This document shows positions 23,740 through 32,365 of a stretch of DNA of 36,105 nt, piece after piece. This DNA is from DASSKP01 sp035695045. GTDB lineage: Bacteria > Actinomycetota > Actinomycetes > JAFAQI01. Position numbers and translations under genes: made by a program. The notes beneath the pieces were generated by a model. It searched no databases. It was not told the DNA's origin and saw nothing but the letters and a program-made list of their open reading frames with translations. Position 1 is the first letter of the stretch; each line of letters begins with the position of its first letter. The DNA lies in contig DASSEX010000088.1 in assembly GCA_035695045.1 (NCBI GenBank), positions 1 to 36,105 on the forward strand. Direction: 5' to 3'.

Positions 23740-25391
23740 GTCGTGACCTCGGTTCGCACCTGGTCGTCCGCGGGCCGGCGAGGCGCAGCGACGACGGGAA
23801 GGGTCACGCGGAACGTGCTGCCCTCCCCCGGCGTGCTGTCGACGGAGATCTCGCCGTGATGCGCCTCGACGACACGACTGCAGACCGCCAGACCGAGGCC
23901 GACGCCGCGGGCCTTCGTCGTGAAGAACGGTTCGAACAGCCGCTCCTTCACGTCCTTCGGGATGCCTTCTCCCGTGTCGGTCACCCAGAGTCGGGCGACA
24001 CCACCCCCGGTCATGGCCCCGACGGTCACGCGACCGCCCTCCGGCATCGACTGGTAGGCGTTGCTCAGCAGGTTGAGCAGCAGCTGGCGCAGCTGGTCGC
24101 GGTCGGCCCGAGCGGTCGCCGACGGGCTGACGTCCGCGGCCACCTCGACGCCCGTCGGCGGCGGCAGCACCGAGAGCACCTCGTTGACGAGTGCCTCGAG
24201 GTCGACGTCGCCGAGCACCGGGTCGCGCTGCCGGGCGAACTCCAGCAGGTCGGACACGATGACGGTGGCCGCCGACACCTCGCGCTCGGCAGTCGCGAGG
24301 TGCCGCTTCGCGGCATCGCTCGGCGCCTCTCCCAGGTCACCGCGCAACAGGTAGACGGCGTTGCTCAGCACACCCAGCGGGTTGCGCAGCTCGTGGCCGA
24401 TCGTCGACGCGAGCTGACCGATCGCGGCGAGTCGCTCCTGTCGCACCAGCTGGGCGTGCGCGTCGGCCAGCTCGCCCATCGATCGCTCGAGCTCGAGGGT
24501 GCGCTGCCGGACGAGCACCATCGCGTACTCCCGGCGTCGGGCCATCGTCTCGACGATGGCGCACGCGAGCAGGGCGGTGAGGAGTCCGGCGCCGAGGATC
24601 GCCCAGGGAGTCGCCGTCGCGACCGAGCCGACGAGTGGATGCCGTGCCTTGGCGACGAGCAGCCACGGCGGGCCCTGGCCGACCGGTGTCTTCGTCGTCG
24701 CGATCTTGCCCTTGAGGGGTGCCGGGCCGGTCGCCGTGATCAGCTGGTCCGGCTCGATCCGCGGGACGGCGTAGACAGCGGCGACCAGCTCCGCGAACGG
24801 CTGGGACGACGTCGCGGGCGACTGGGTCTTCGGCCGGACCTCGCTCTCGGCGTAGACGACCTCGCCGCTCAGCGTGGGACCGGCGTAGGCCCAGCCCAGG
24901 CGCCGAACGCCCGCGCTGCCGTCGAACAACGGCGTGGCGACGATCGTCCCCGCCAGGCCCGCCTTGGTCATCGCGGTCGAGATCGCCTTGGCCGCCTCTG
25001 CCGGGACGGCGGGCAGCGGCTTGCCGACCTGGGTCACGACGGTCGGTGGCGAGCCGGGCTTCACGATGGCGATCGACGAGAAGCCACCGGGCGCCTTCGT
25101 CAGCAGACCTGCGGTGTTCCGGAAACCGGTGGCGCTCCTGCCGCTCGCCGCGTAGACCGCACCGAGTGACGACAGCTGCGTCTGCACACCGTTCAGCGCG
25201 CCGCTCAACGCAACGCCGGCCTCTTCGGTCCGCTGCTTCAGCAGCTTCGTCTCCTGGTCGGCGACGACGCCCCTCGTCGCGACCAGGCCGGCGACGGACA
25301 GCGCGGCGAGTCCGATCAGGACGGCGATCGAGACGGGGCGAAGAGATAGGCGCAACCGGGACGAGGGGGACGACTCTTCCGGCTCGCTCAC
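23736..25391 (-). CDS. Membrane sensor histidine kinase
   Basis: 551 aa. TM1 about 18-40, an extracellular sensing region 44-257 without a recognised domain (CHASE-like by position), TM2 about 260-282, a coiled coil (QRTLELERSMGELADAHAQL), HisKA with His333 (GHELRNPLGVLSNAVYLLRG) and HATPase (NLLSNAYQSMPEGG, DTGEGIP, GVGLGLAVCSRVVEAHHG). The HisKA/HATPase pair is of the NtrB/ZraS-like kind. GTG 25391 has AAGGGGG upstream. First gene of the kinase-regulator-kinase operon. Confidence 0.92.
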   Translation of the reverse strand: MSEPEESSPSSRLRLSLRPVSIAVLIGLAALSVAGLVATRGVVADQETKLLKQRTEEAGVALSGALNGVQTQLSSLGAVYAASGRSATGFRNTAGLLTKAPGGFSSIAIVKPGSPPTVVTQVGKPLPAVPAEAAKAISTAMTKAGLAGTIVATPLFDGSAGVRRLGWAYAGPTLSGEVVYAESEVRPKTQSPATSSQPFAELVAAVYAVPRIEPDQLITATGPAPLKGKIATTKTPVGQGPPWLLVAKARHPLVGSVATATPWAILGAGLLTALLACAIVETMARRREYAMVLVRQRTLELERSMGELADAHAQLVRQERLAAIGQLASTIGHELRNPLGVLSNAVYLLRGDLGEAPSDAAKRHLATAEREVSAATVIVSDLLEFARQRDPVLGDVDLEALVNEVLSVLPPPTGVEVAADVSPSATARADRDQLRQLLLNLLSNAYQSMPEGGRVTVGAMTGGGVARLWVTDTGEGIPKDVKERLFEPFFTTKARGVGLGLAVCSRVVEAHHGEISVDSTPGEGSTFRVTLPVVAAPRRPADDQVRTEVTT

Positions 25392-25406
25392 GGTTACCCC
25401 CTTCGG

Positions 25407-25422
25407 GACGTCGTACGACGTC
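25407..25422. promoter_or_regulatory. 16-bp perfect palindrome upstream of the sensor kinase
   Basis: GACGTCGTACGACGTC lies 15 bp before the kinase GTG in a 91-bp gap to hflX. It could be an operator. A 15/16 match inside dapF (near 27208) shows the motif also arises from codon use, so confidence is low. Confidence 0.25.
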
Positions 25423-25482
25423 TCGTGCCGACTGCGGTCAATTCGACCAGCGAACCGCTCCGAAGGGAATGGCTAGGTGGGA

Positions 25483-26967
25483 CTACGCCGATCGCAGCAG
25501 GGCGAAGCTCTCGAGCTCTGCCGCGAGCGCCTCACTCAGGCGCGCGTCGATGCGCGTGCCCTCCTCCGTATGGGTCACCGCGAGTACCTCGCCGTGGCGA
25601 TGGATGCGCGCGACGAGGTCGCCTCGGTCGTACGGGATGAGCAGCGAGACGTCGACATCGGGACGCGGCAGCAGGTCCGCGACACGGTGCCGCAGGTCGT
25701 CGAGGCCTTCGCCGGTGCGCGCGGAGACGAGAGCGATGTGCGGTTCGTCGCGGCGCAGCCGTTCGACGACGACCGGGTCCGCGACATCAACCTTGTTGAC
25801 GACGACGAGCTCTCGCACGCCGGTCGCGCCGATCTCGGCGAAGACCTCTCGCACGGCGGCGAGCTGCGCGCCCGGGTCGGGATGTGACCCGTCGACGACG
25901 TGCAGCACGAGATCGGCGTCGGCGACCTCTTCCAACGTCGACCGGAACGCCTCGACGAGCTGGTGCGGCAGATGGCGGACGAAGCCGACGGTGTCGGCGT
26001 AGGTGAAGGGTCGACCGTCGGGGGTGACCCCGCGCCGCACGGTGGGATCCAGCGTCGCGAACAAGGCGTTCTCGACGAGAACACCGGCGTCGGTGAGCCG
26101 GTTCAGCAAGGACGACTTGCCGGCGTTGGTGTAGCCGGCGATCACCACGCTCGGCACCGCGTGCCGCTTGCGTTCCTGCCGCTTCGTGTCGCGCGCCGTC
26201 GACATGCCGGCGATCTCGCGGCGAAGCTTCGCCATCCGGTTGCGGATGCGACGCCGGTCGGTCTCGATCTTCGTCTCACCGGGACCACGCGTGCCGATGC
26301 CGCCACCGCCGGCAACCCGTCCACCCGCCTGCCGGGAGAGCGACTCGCCCCAGCCACGGAGCCGAGGAAGCATGTACTGCATCTGCGCCAGCTCGACCTG
26401 CGCCTTGCCCTCCTTGCTGCGGGCATGCTGGGCGAAGATGTCGAGGATCAGAGCGGTCCGGTCGATGACCTTCACCTTGACGATGTCCTCGAGCTGGCGC
26501 AGCTGTCCGGGTGTCAGCTCGCCGTCACAGATCACCGTGTCGGCGCCCGTCGCGACGACGATGTCGCGGAGCTCGCGCGCCTTACCGGAACCGATGTAGG
26601 TCGCGGGGTCCGGCCGGTCGCGCCGCTGCACGACACCTTCGAGCACCTGCGATCCCGCGGTCTCCGCGAGCGCTTTCAGCTCCTGCAGCGAGGTCTCGGC
26701 CTCGACGAGGGTCTCGCTCGTCCAGACACCGACGAGCACGACGCGCTCGAGCCGCAGCTGGCGGTACTCGACCTCGGTGACGTCCTCGAGCTCGGTCGTG
26801 ATGCCCGGCACGCGGCGCAGGCCGCGGCGCTGCTCCAGCTCGAGCTCGACGCGTTCCTCACTGGTGAGGTCGTCGTCGATGCCGAGGCTGAGGTCGATGT
26901 CGGCCCCAAGGTGTTGGGCAGAGCGCAGGTCGTCGTCCGGGTGGAGAGCATCGGCTGGTGAAGTCAT
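25483..26967 (-). CDS. hflX: GTPase HflX
   Basis: 494 aa. The N-terminal HflX domain contains YIGSGKARELRD and the family signature GTRGPGETKIETDRR, preceded by a Gly-rich loop. The G domain has GYTNAGKSS (G1), a G3 region DTVGFVRHLP, and NKVD (G4). HflX binds 50S/70S ribosomes and can split or rescue them under stress. ATG 26967 is used, with GAGG about 7 nt upstream; a TTG four codons earlier is possible. It is near dapF, lexA and miaA as in other actinomycetes. Confidence 0.95.
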   Translation of the reverse strand: MTSPADALHPDDDLRSAQHLGADIDLSLGIDDDLTSEERVELELEQRRGLRRVPGITTELEDVTEVEYRQLRLERVVLVGVWTSETLVEAETSLQELKALAETAGSQVLEGVVQRRDRPDPATYIGSGKARELRDIVVATGADTVICDGELTPGQLRQLEDIVKVKVIDRTALILDIFAQHARSKEGKAQVELAQMQYMLPRLRGWGESLSRQAGGRVAGGGGIGTRGPGETKIETDRRRIRNRMAKLRREIAGMSTARDTKRQERKRHAVPSVVIAGYTNAGKSSLLNRLTDAGVLVENALFATLDPTVRRGVTPDGRPFTYADTVGFVRHLPHQLVEAFRSTLEEVADADLVLHVVDGSHPDPGAQLAAVREVFAEIGATGVRELVVVNKVDVADPVVVERLRRDEPHIALVSARTGEGLDDLRHRVADLLPRPDVDVSLLIPYDRGDLVARIHRHGEVLAVTHTEEGTRIDARLSEALAAELESFALLRSA

Positions 26968-27105
26968 CAACATCCTCAACGCCGCGGACGAAACGGATCT
27001 TCCGCAATGGTCCCACTCGGGCGCCCGGGCGACACCTGGGTTTCACCAAGGCGAACTTTGCAGGCGGAATCGGACAAGGTCAGCGCGGCCTGCCCGGTTC
27101 GGGCT

Positions 27106-27894
27106 TCAAAGTTGGAGGGAGCCTTCGGCGACCAGCGTTGCCGGACCGGTGAGCAGCACCTCGTCGCCCGGCCGCCACTCGACCCGCAGCCGTCCGCCGG
27201 GGACATCGACGTCGTACGACGCCCTGCTTCCGGCGGCGTCCATCGCAGCGACCGCAGCAGCGCACGCACCGGTGCCGCAGGACATGGTCTCGCCCACGCC
27301 CCGCTCGTAGACGCGCATGAGGATGTGGGCGTCGCCGAGGCGACGGACGACCTCGACGTTGACGCCGTCGGGGTAGGACTCCGCGGGGTCGACGGAAGGT
27401 TCATCCGCCAGGTCGATCGCGTCCACGTCGTCGACGTCGAGGACAACGAGGTGCGGGTTGCCCATCGACCAGCCGCGCGCCTCGTGAGCGACGCCGGCGA
27501 TGACCACCTTCGCGTCGGGCAGCCGCTCCGCGCGACCCATGTCGACCGTGACGTCACCGGTCGCGGGAACGTCGACGTCCTTGATCCCCGCACGAGTGTC
27601 GATGCGGATGCGCCCCGGCGCTTCATAGCCGGCGTCGACGAGATACCGGCCGAAGACGCGAATGCCGTTGCCGCACATCTCCGCCATCGAGCCGTCCGCG
27701 TTGCGGTAGTCCATGAACCACCGGACGTCGCCCGCATCGAGCGAGCGCACGACGCGAAGGACGCCATCGGCGCCGATGCCGGCACGACGGTCGCACAGCG
27801 CGCGAACAAGAGCAGGGCTCAGCTCGTCGGGTCCTTCACCCGGCGGAAGCAGCACGAAGTCGTTACACGTGCCGTGGCCCTTGACGAACCGCAC
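27106..27894 (-). CDS. dapF: Diaminopimelate epimerase
   Basis: 262 aa. Both catalytic cysteines are present: Cys74 (MCGNGIR) and Cys206 (SCGTGACA), with the N-terminal FVKGHGTCNDFVLL and GADGV. The enzyme converts LL- to meso-diaminopimelate for lysine and peptidoglycan. The start is GTG 27894, 15 bp behind the EAL gene; no Shine-Dalgarno is visible, so it may be coupled to that gene. The 138-bp gap to hflX holds only a small GCCCG/CGGGC hairpin. Confidence 0.95.
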   Translation of the reverse strand: MRFVKGHGTCNDFVLLPPGEGPDELSPALVRALCDRRAGIGADGVLRVVRSLDAGDVRWFMDYRNADGSMAEMCGNGIRVFGRYLVDAGYEAPGRIRIDTRAGIKDVDVPATGDVTVDMGRAERLPDAKVVIAGVAHEARGWSMGNPHLVVLDVDDVDAIDLADEPSVDPAESYPDGVNVEVVRRLGDAHILMRVYERGVGETMSCGTGACAAAVAAMDAAGSRASYDVDVPGGRLRVEWRPGDEVLLTGPATLVAEGSLQL

Positions 27895-27909
27895 AGGGCC
27901 AAGGGTAAG

Positions 27910-28764
27910 TCAGGTCAGCGGGTGCAACGGTTGCCGCGCGCGGGGAGTCGGAACCTTGCCGGCGCCTTGCCACCCGGTGCCGTGGGCGAGCATGAGCCGG
28001 GCCTGCTCCGCGCGCTGCGGGCCGCTGAACAGATAGCCCAGCGCGCGGTCGCAGCCGAGCTCGCACAACCGCGCGCCCTCGGACCAGGACTCGACACCCT
28101 CGGCGACGACGCGCACGCCGTGTGCGTGCGCGAGCTCGATCACCGACGACACGATGCTGTCGTTCTCGAGATCCGAGCCGACGCCGCGGACGAACGACTG
28201 GTCGAGCTTCACCGCCTCGATCGGCAGCTCGCCGAGAGTCCCGAGGGACGAGTACCACGTCCCGAAGTCGTCGATGGCCAACGCGACTCCTACGTCGCGC
28301 AGCGACAGCATCAGCTCAGTCGCCGCCCGGCTCCCGGTCGACAGCGCCTCTTCCGTCACTTCGAGCCCGAGCATCCCCGGCGGCAGCGCCGCCTCCCCCA
28401 CGAGGCGGGCGACCCGCTCGACGAAGGTGGGCTCGAGCAGCTGCGAGCCCGCGACGTTGACCCACATCTGGCGGCGTACGCCGTCCACGGTGGGTGGCAG
28501 CGGCCGCCAGCTCTCCAGCTCCGCGACGCACTTCTCCAGCACCCACCACCCGAGCGACGGCATCAGGCCCGCGCCGTCCGCGACCGCGAGGAAGTCGCCC
28601 GGCCACAGCAGCCCGCGCTGAGGATGCTGCCAGCGCAGCAGGGCTTCCATGCCGACCACCGCTCCGCTCGCCAGGTCGACCTCGGGCTGGAAGTGCAGCA
28701 CAAGCGCGTCGCTGTCGAGGGCGCGCGTCAGCGCAGGCACGAGCTCGAGGTCCAGGCTGGGCAT
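27910..28764 (-). CDS. EAL domain protein with altered active-site residues
   Basis: 284 aa, almost entirely an EAL (c-di-GMP phosphodiesterase) domain. Present: Glu40 (EALLRW), Asn103, Glu135 (LEVTE), Asp165/Asp166 (DDFGT), Lys186 (KLDQSF), Glu222 (AEGVES). Altered: the DFGTG loop reads DFGTW (Trp170), and the Gln of the CDxxQGY motif is Leu242 (CDRALGY). Most metal ligands remain, so low activity, substrate binding or a regulatory role are all possible. No GGDEF or transmembrane domain. ATG 28764 has GGAGG 5 nt upstream. It lies between ppc and dapF on the same strand. Confidence 0.9.
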   Translation of the reverse strand: MPSLDLELVPALTRALDSDALVLHFQPEVDLASGAVVGMEALLRWQHPQRGLLWPGDFLAVADGAGLMPSLGWWVLEKCVAELESWRPLPPTVDGVRRQMWVNVAGSQLLEPTFVERVARLVGEAALPPGMLGLEVTEEALSTGSRAATELMLSLRDVGVALAIDDFGTWYSSLGTLGELPIEAVKLDQSFVRGVGSDLENDSIVSSVIELAHAHGVRVVAEGVESWSEGARLCELGCDRALGYLFSGPQRAEQARLMLAHGTGWQGAGKVPTPRARQPLHPLT

Positions 28765-28861
28765 GTGGCCTCCGCGGGACGAAGTGCTTCCTGCGGGCAG
28801 TCTGCGGGGCTATGTCCGTCAGAGGAATGGCACGAACGGACTAGGTTTCGCACCTCCGACG

Positions 28862-31570
28862 TCAGCCGGTGTTCTGCAGTCCCGCCGCCACGCCGTTGAC
28901 GGTCAGCAGCAGCAGACGTCGGAGCCGTTCGACCGCTTCGTCGTCGAGACCGTCGTCGGTGCGCAGCGCCGTGAGTGCCCGCAGCTGCAGATGGGAGAGA
29001 GCGTCGACGTAGGGGTTGCGCAGGTCGACCGCAGCCCCCAGCACGTGCCGGCCCTCGAGGAGCCGCTCGTGACCGAGCACGGCGAGCACGCCGCGACGCG
29101 ACAGCTCGAGCTCGTCGAGGATCTGCCGGCTCAGGTCGGGCCGGTCACCCAAGGCGAGATAGCGCTCGGCGACGGCACGGTCGGTCTTCGCGAGCGACAT
29201 CTCGGCGTTGTCGATGAGGGCGGTGAACAGCGGCCAGTCCCGGTACGCCGTCCGCAGCTGCTCGAGGTCGTCGACAGCCGCGAGCCCGGTGCCGAGCCCG
29301 AACCACCCGGTCAGGTTGCACCGGGTCTGCGACCAGGCGAAGACCCAGGGAATGGCGCGGAGGTCGGCGAGCGACCGTGGGCCGCCGACACCGGACCGTC
29401 TCGCCGGCCGGGAGCCGAGGCCGAGGTCGGACAGCTCCTCCAGCGGGCTCACCCGCGCGAAGAACTCCGCGAACCCTTCGCTCTCGACCAGCGAGCGGTA
29501 GGCCGTCCGCCCGGCCTCCTCCATCGTCGCCGCCAGGCCGGCAAAGCGCTTCGCCGCCGTCGCGTTGCGCTCCGCGACGGCCTCGGTCTCGGCGAGGAGC
29601 ACCGCCGACGTCACCTGCTCGAGGTGGCGCACCGCGATGCGGGGGTTGCCGTAGCGGGCGAAGATGACCTCGCCCTGCTCGGTCAGCTTGAACCGCGACC
29701 GGACACTTCCCGGCGGTTGCGCGAGGATCGCCCGGTTGACCGGTCCACCGCCACGCCCCAACGAACCGCCCCGCCCGTGGAACAGCGTCAACCGAATGTC
29801 GTTGCGATCAGCCCAGTCCGCCAGCGCCGTCTGGGCGTCGTACAGGAGCAGGGTCGCCGACAACGGCCCGACGTCTTTGGCCGAGTCGGAGTAGCCGAGC
29901 ATGACCTCCAACCGGCGGTCGTCGTCGTCGATGCGCTGCTTCGCGCCGGGCAGCGACAACCACTCGTCGAGGACCTCAGTGCAGCGGCGCAGGTCCTCGC
30001 CGGTTTCGAACAACGGCACGACGCGAAGAGCAAGCGGCTGGTCACCGACGGCTGCCCGCGCAAGCGCGGGCACCGCCGCGAGGTCTGCGGCCGACGAGCA
30101 GAACGACACGACATAGCGCGAGCACGCGCGCGGGCCCCATCGCTGCTGGAGCAGGCCCATCACGCGCAGCGTCGCGAGCACCTCGCCGGCCATGTCGTCG
30201 GTGATCTCACCCACGGGCTCCCAGCCTTCGGTGGCCAGCCGGTCCAGGTCGGCGGCGGCGTAGGTGACGTCGTCGTCGCGGCCGAGCAGGTGCCGGAGCG
30301 CGCTTGCGTGCGCTGCGCTGTGCTGGCGGATCTCGAGCTCGGCCAGATGGAAGCCGAAGGTCTCGACCTGCCAGATCAGGCCCTGGAGCTCGCCGTTCGC
30401 CGCACGGTGCGACCCGTTCGCGCGCAACGACGACTGCACGAGCTGCAGATCGGACAGCAGCTCGCTCGCGGCTGCGTAGGCGAGGTCCGCGTTGCGGGTC
30501 CTCGTCGCTGCGACGCGACGCGCCGCGAGTGCGACGAGCCGGCGATGCGACTGCTGGTGTGCCGGTCGCTCGATGTCGGTCATGACCTGCGGATGTGCGA
30601 CTCGGGCTGCGGCGAGAGCACGCGCGAGCTCAGCGCTGGGTCTCGCCAGCTCGTCCGCCATGGTCAGCGACCGCGCGATCCGCGTCGCTGCGTTCTCGAG
30701 CGCTCGCAGCACGTGCTCGGCGTGGATGTCGACGGTCGCTCTCGTCACCTCGGCCGTGACGTGCGGGTTGCCGTCCCGGTCACCGCCGACCCAGCTACCG
30801 AGCCGGAAGTACGCCGGCACCCGGAAGACCCGGTCCGGCGAGGGGTCGTCACCGATCGCGGCATCGGTCGCCCGGTAGAGGCTCGGCGCCAGCCGGAACA
30901 GCGTCTCGTCGAAGACCGCCATCGTCGTGCGAACCTCGTCGAGCGGCTCGAGCCGGCGCGAGCGCAGCAGCGCGGTACGCCAGAGCACCTCGATCTCTTC
31001 CAGCAGTCTGCGCTCGGCGTCCTCGTGCTCACTCGAGCCGAGCCGCCGGTCGTCGCGACGCTCCATCTCCGCGGCGATGCGATGCAACGCGGTGACGACG
31101 GCGCGACGGCGCGCCTCCGTCGGATGCGCCGTGAGCACCGGATGGATCTCGACGTCGCGAAGCCGGTCCTCGATCGTCTCCGACGCGATGCGGGCGAACG
31201 CGCCGGCGAGCGAGTCCTCCGCCGGGGTCAGGTCGGCGCGGTCGCGCGAGCGCAGCACGCGCACGCGATGCCGCTCCTCGGCGAGGTTGACCAGGTGGAA
31301 CAACGTCGCGAAGGCGCGCGCGACGCCTTCCGCGCGGTCGAGCGTGAGTCCGTCGACGATCGCCTGCGGAGCGTCGGCGTCACCGCCGCGGCGGGCATCC
31401 CGCACCGCCTGGCGAAGCCGTTCGACGTCGTCGTACAGGTCCGCGCCGCCGCTGTCGGCCACGACGCGTCCGAGCAGCGCGCCGAGCAGGCGCACGTCGT
31501 CGCGCAACCGCGCGAAACCGTCGTCGGAGCTGGCTTCGCCGCCGGCCGGTGGTCGCTGCGACTCAGACAT
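28862..31570 (-). CDS. ppc: Phosphoenolpyruvate carboxylase
   Basis: 902 aa, normal length. Key motifs: VLTAHPTEARR (about 145-155, catalytic His149), GGDRDGNPHVTAE, the GYSDSAKDVG loop, FHGRGGSLGRGGGP (substrate binding) and the C-terminal QNTG. It adds bicarbonate to PEP to give oxaloacetate, an anaplerotic step. ATG 31570 is used. The 97-bp gap to the EAL gene shows no clear terminator. No phosphorylation-type N-terminal serine motif of plant enzymes is present. Confidence 0.97.
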   Translation of the reverse strand: MSESQRPPAGGEASSDDGFARLRDDVRLLGALLGRVVADSGGADLYDDVERLRQAVRDARRGGDADAPQAIVDGLTLDRAEGVARAFATLFHLVNLAEERHRVRVLRSRDRADLTPAEDSLAGAFARIASETIEDRLRDVEIHPVLTAHPTEARRRAVVTALHRIAAEMERRDDRRLGSSEHEDAERRLLEEIEVLWRTALLRSRRLEPLDEVRTTMAVFDETLFRLAPSLYRATDAAIGDDPSPDRVFRVPAYFRLGSWVGGDRDGNPHVTAEVTRATVDIHAEHVLRALENAATRIARSLTMADELARPSAELARALAAARVAHPQVMTDIERPAHQQSHRRLVALAARRVAATRTRNADLAYAAASELLSDLQLVQSSLRANGSHRAANGELQGLIWQVETFGFHLAELEIRQHSAAHASALRHLLGRDDDVTYAAADLDRLATEGWEPVGEITDDMAGEVLATLRVMGLLQQRWGPRACSRYVVSFCSSAADLAAVPALARAAVGDQPLALRVVPLFETGEDLRRCTEVLDEWLSLPGAKQRIDDDDRRLEVMLGYSDSAKDVGPLSATLLLYDAQTALADWADRNDIRLTLFHGRGGSLGRGGGPVNRAILAQPPGSVRSRFKLTEQGEVIFARYGNPRIAVRHLEQVTSAVLLAETEAVAERNATAAKRFAGLAATMEEAGRTAYRSLVESEGFAEFFARVSPLEELSDLGLGSRPARRSGVGGPRSLADLRAIPWVFAWSQTRCNLTGWFGLGTGLAAVDDLEQLRTAYRDWPLFTALIDNAEMSLAKTDRAVAERYLALGDRPDLSRQILDELELSRRGVLAVLGHERLLEGRHVLGAAVDLRNPYVDALSHLQLRALTALRTDDGLDDEAVERLRRLLLLTVNGVAAGLQNTG

Positions 31571-31594
31571 CCGGGGAAGCCTAGGTGCCGGCGG

Positions 31595-31906
31595 TCAGGG
31601 GGAAGCAGGCTGCGTTGCCTGTTGCGCTGCATCAGCGGCCACGAGCTCGTCCGCATGCAGGCGGTGACCGGCGCCGAGGTCCGGATGGTGGCGGCGGCAG
31701 ACCACGTGCTCCACGCCGTTCGCGTCCACCGCGCGATGACTGCCGATGCGCGGGCACTTGTGCACGTGGCAGTTGTGCTTGCGGTAGAAGACGATCACCG
31801 CGGCGAAGATCGTGACGTTGGCGAAGAAGCCCGACCACCACAGGTACCAGCGCCCCGACCCGTTGGTCACGCCGAGGAAGGTCAGGAAGTCGTTGACGAA
31901 CCGCAT
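31595..31906 (-). CDS. Small membrane protein with Cys/His-rich C-terminal segment
   Basis: 103 aa. A hydrophobic helix (YLWWSGFFANVTIFAAVIVFY, about 20-40) is followed by HNCHVHKCPRIGSH and VCRRHHPD, three Cys and several His that could bind zinc, then a polar Ala-rich tail. Similar short WWSG...CRRHHPD proteins are, to my knowledge, seen in actinomycetes and their phages, with no known role. ATG 31906 is used; the upstream sequence has no strong ribosome site and a longer frame to 31999 would overlap the divergent channel gene. Confidence 0.7.
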   Translation of the reverse strand: MRFVNDFLTFLGVTNGSGRWYLWWSGFFANVTIFAAVIVFYRKHNCHVHKCPRIGSHRAVDANGVEHVVCRRHHPDLGAGHRLHADELVAADAAQQATQPASP

Positions 31907-31988
31907 GCGCGCAAGATAGCGGCGCCAACGGTCTCCCGCCGCTGTGTCGCAGGCGTGGATTCGCGCGTTGCGGTGAGACGCTGGGCCG

Positions 31989-32360
31989 ATGAACCGCAAG
32001 GCGTCGATCTACACGATCGTCGCGGCCGCAGGTTTCGACTTCGTCGGTGCCCTCTGGTTCGCCGCGGTCGAGCACCTGTCGGTGGCCACCGGGCTCTACT
32101 GGTCGGTGACGACAGCCACCACGGTCGGCTACGGCGACATCACGCCGCACACCCACACCGGCCGCTTCGTGGCCGTGCTGGTGATGCTGACGGTCATCCC
32201 ACTCTTCGCGGCGACCTTCTCGCTGCTGACAACCACGCTGACCAGCGGTCACGTGTCAAAGCTGCACGACGAGGCCCTCGCCCACATCCGTCACATCAAG
32301 GAGCACCTTGGCGTCGATGCGGAGCTGCCGGAGCACCTCACGCCCCCACACATGCGGTAA
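31989..32360 (+). CDS. Two-transmembrane potassium channel family protein
   Basis: 123 aa. Two predicted membrane helices (about 7-28 and 60-82) flank a pore loop with the selectivity filter TVGYGD (45-50). The C-terminal 40 residues are helical and soluble; there is no RCK domain. The plan fits a minimal KcsA/Kch-type tetrameric K+ channel. ATG 31989; the upstream Shine-Dalgarno is weak. Divergent from the Cys/His membrane gene, with 82 bp between starts. Confidence 0.9.
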   Translation: MNRKASIYTIVAAAGFDFVGALWFAAVEHLSVATGLYWSVTTATTVGYGDITPHTHTGRFVAVLVMLTVIPLFAATFSLLTTTLTSGHVSKLHDEALAHIRHIKEHLGVDAELPEHLTPPHMR

Positions 32361-32365
32361 TGGCG

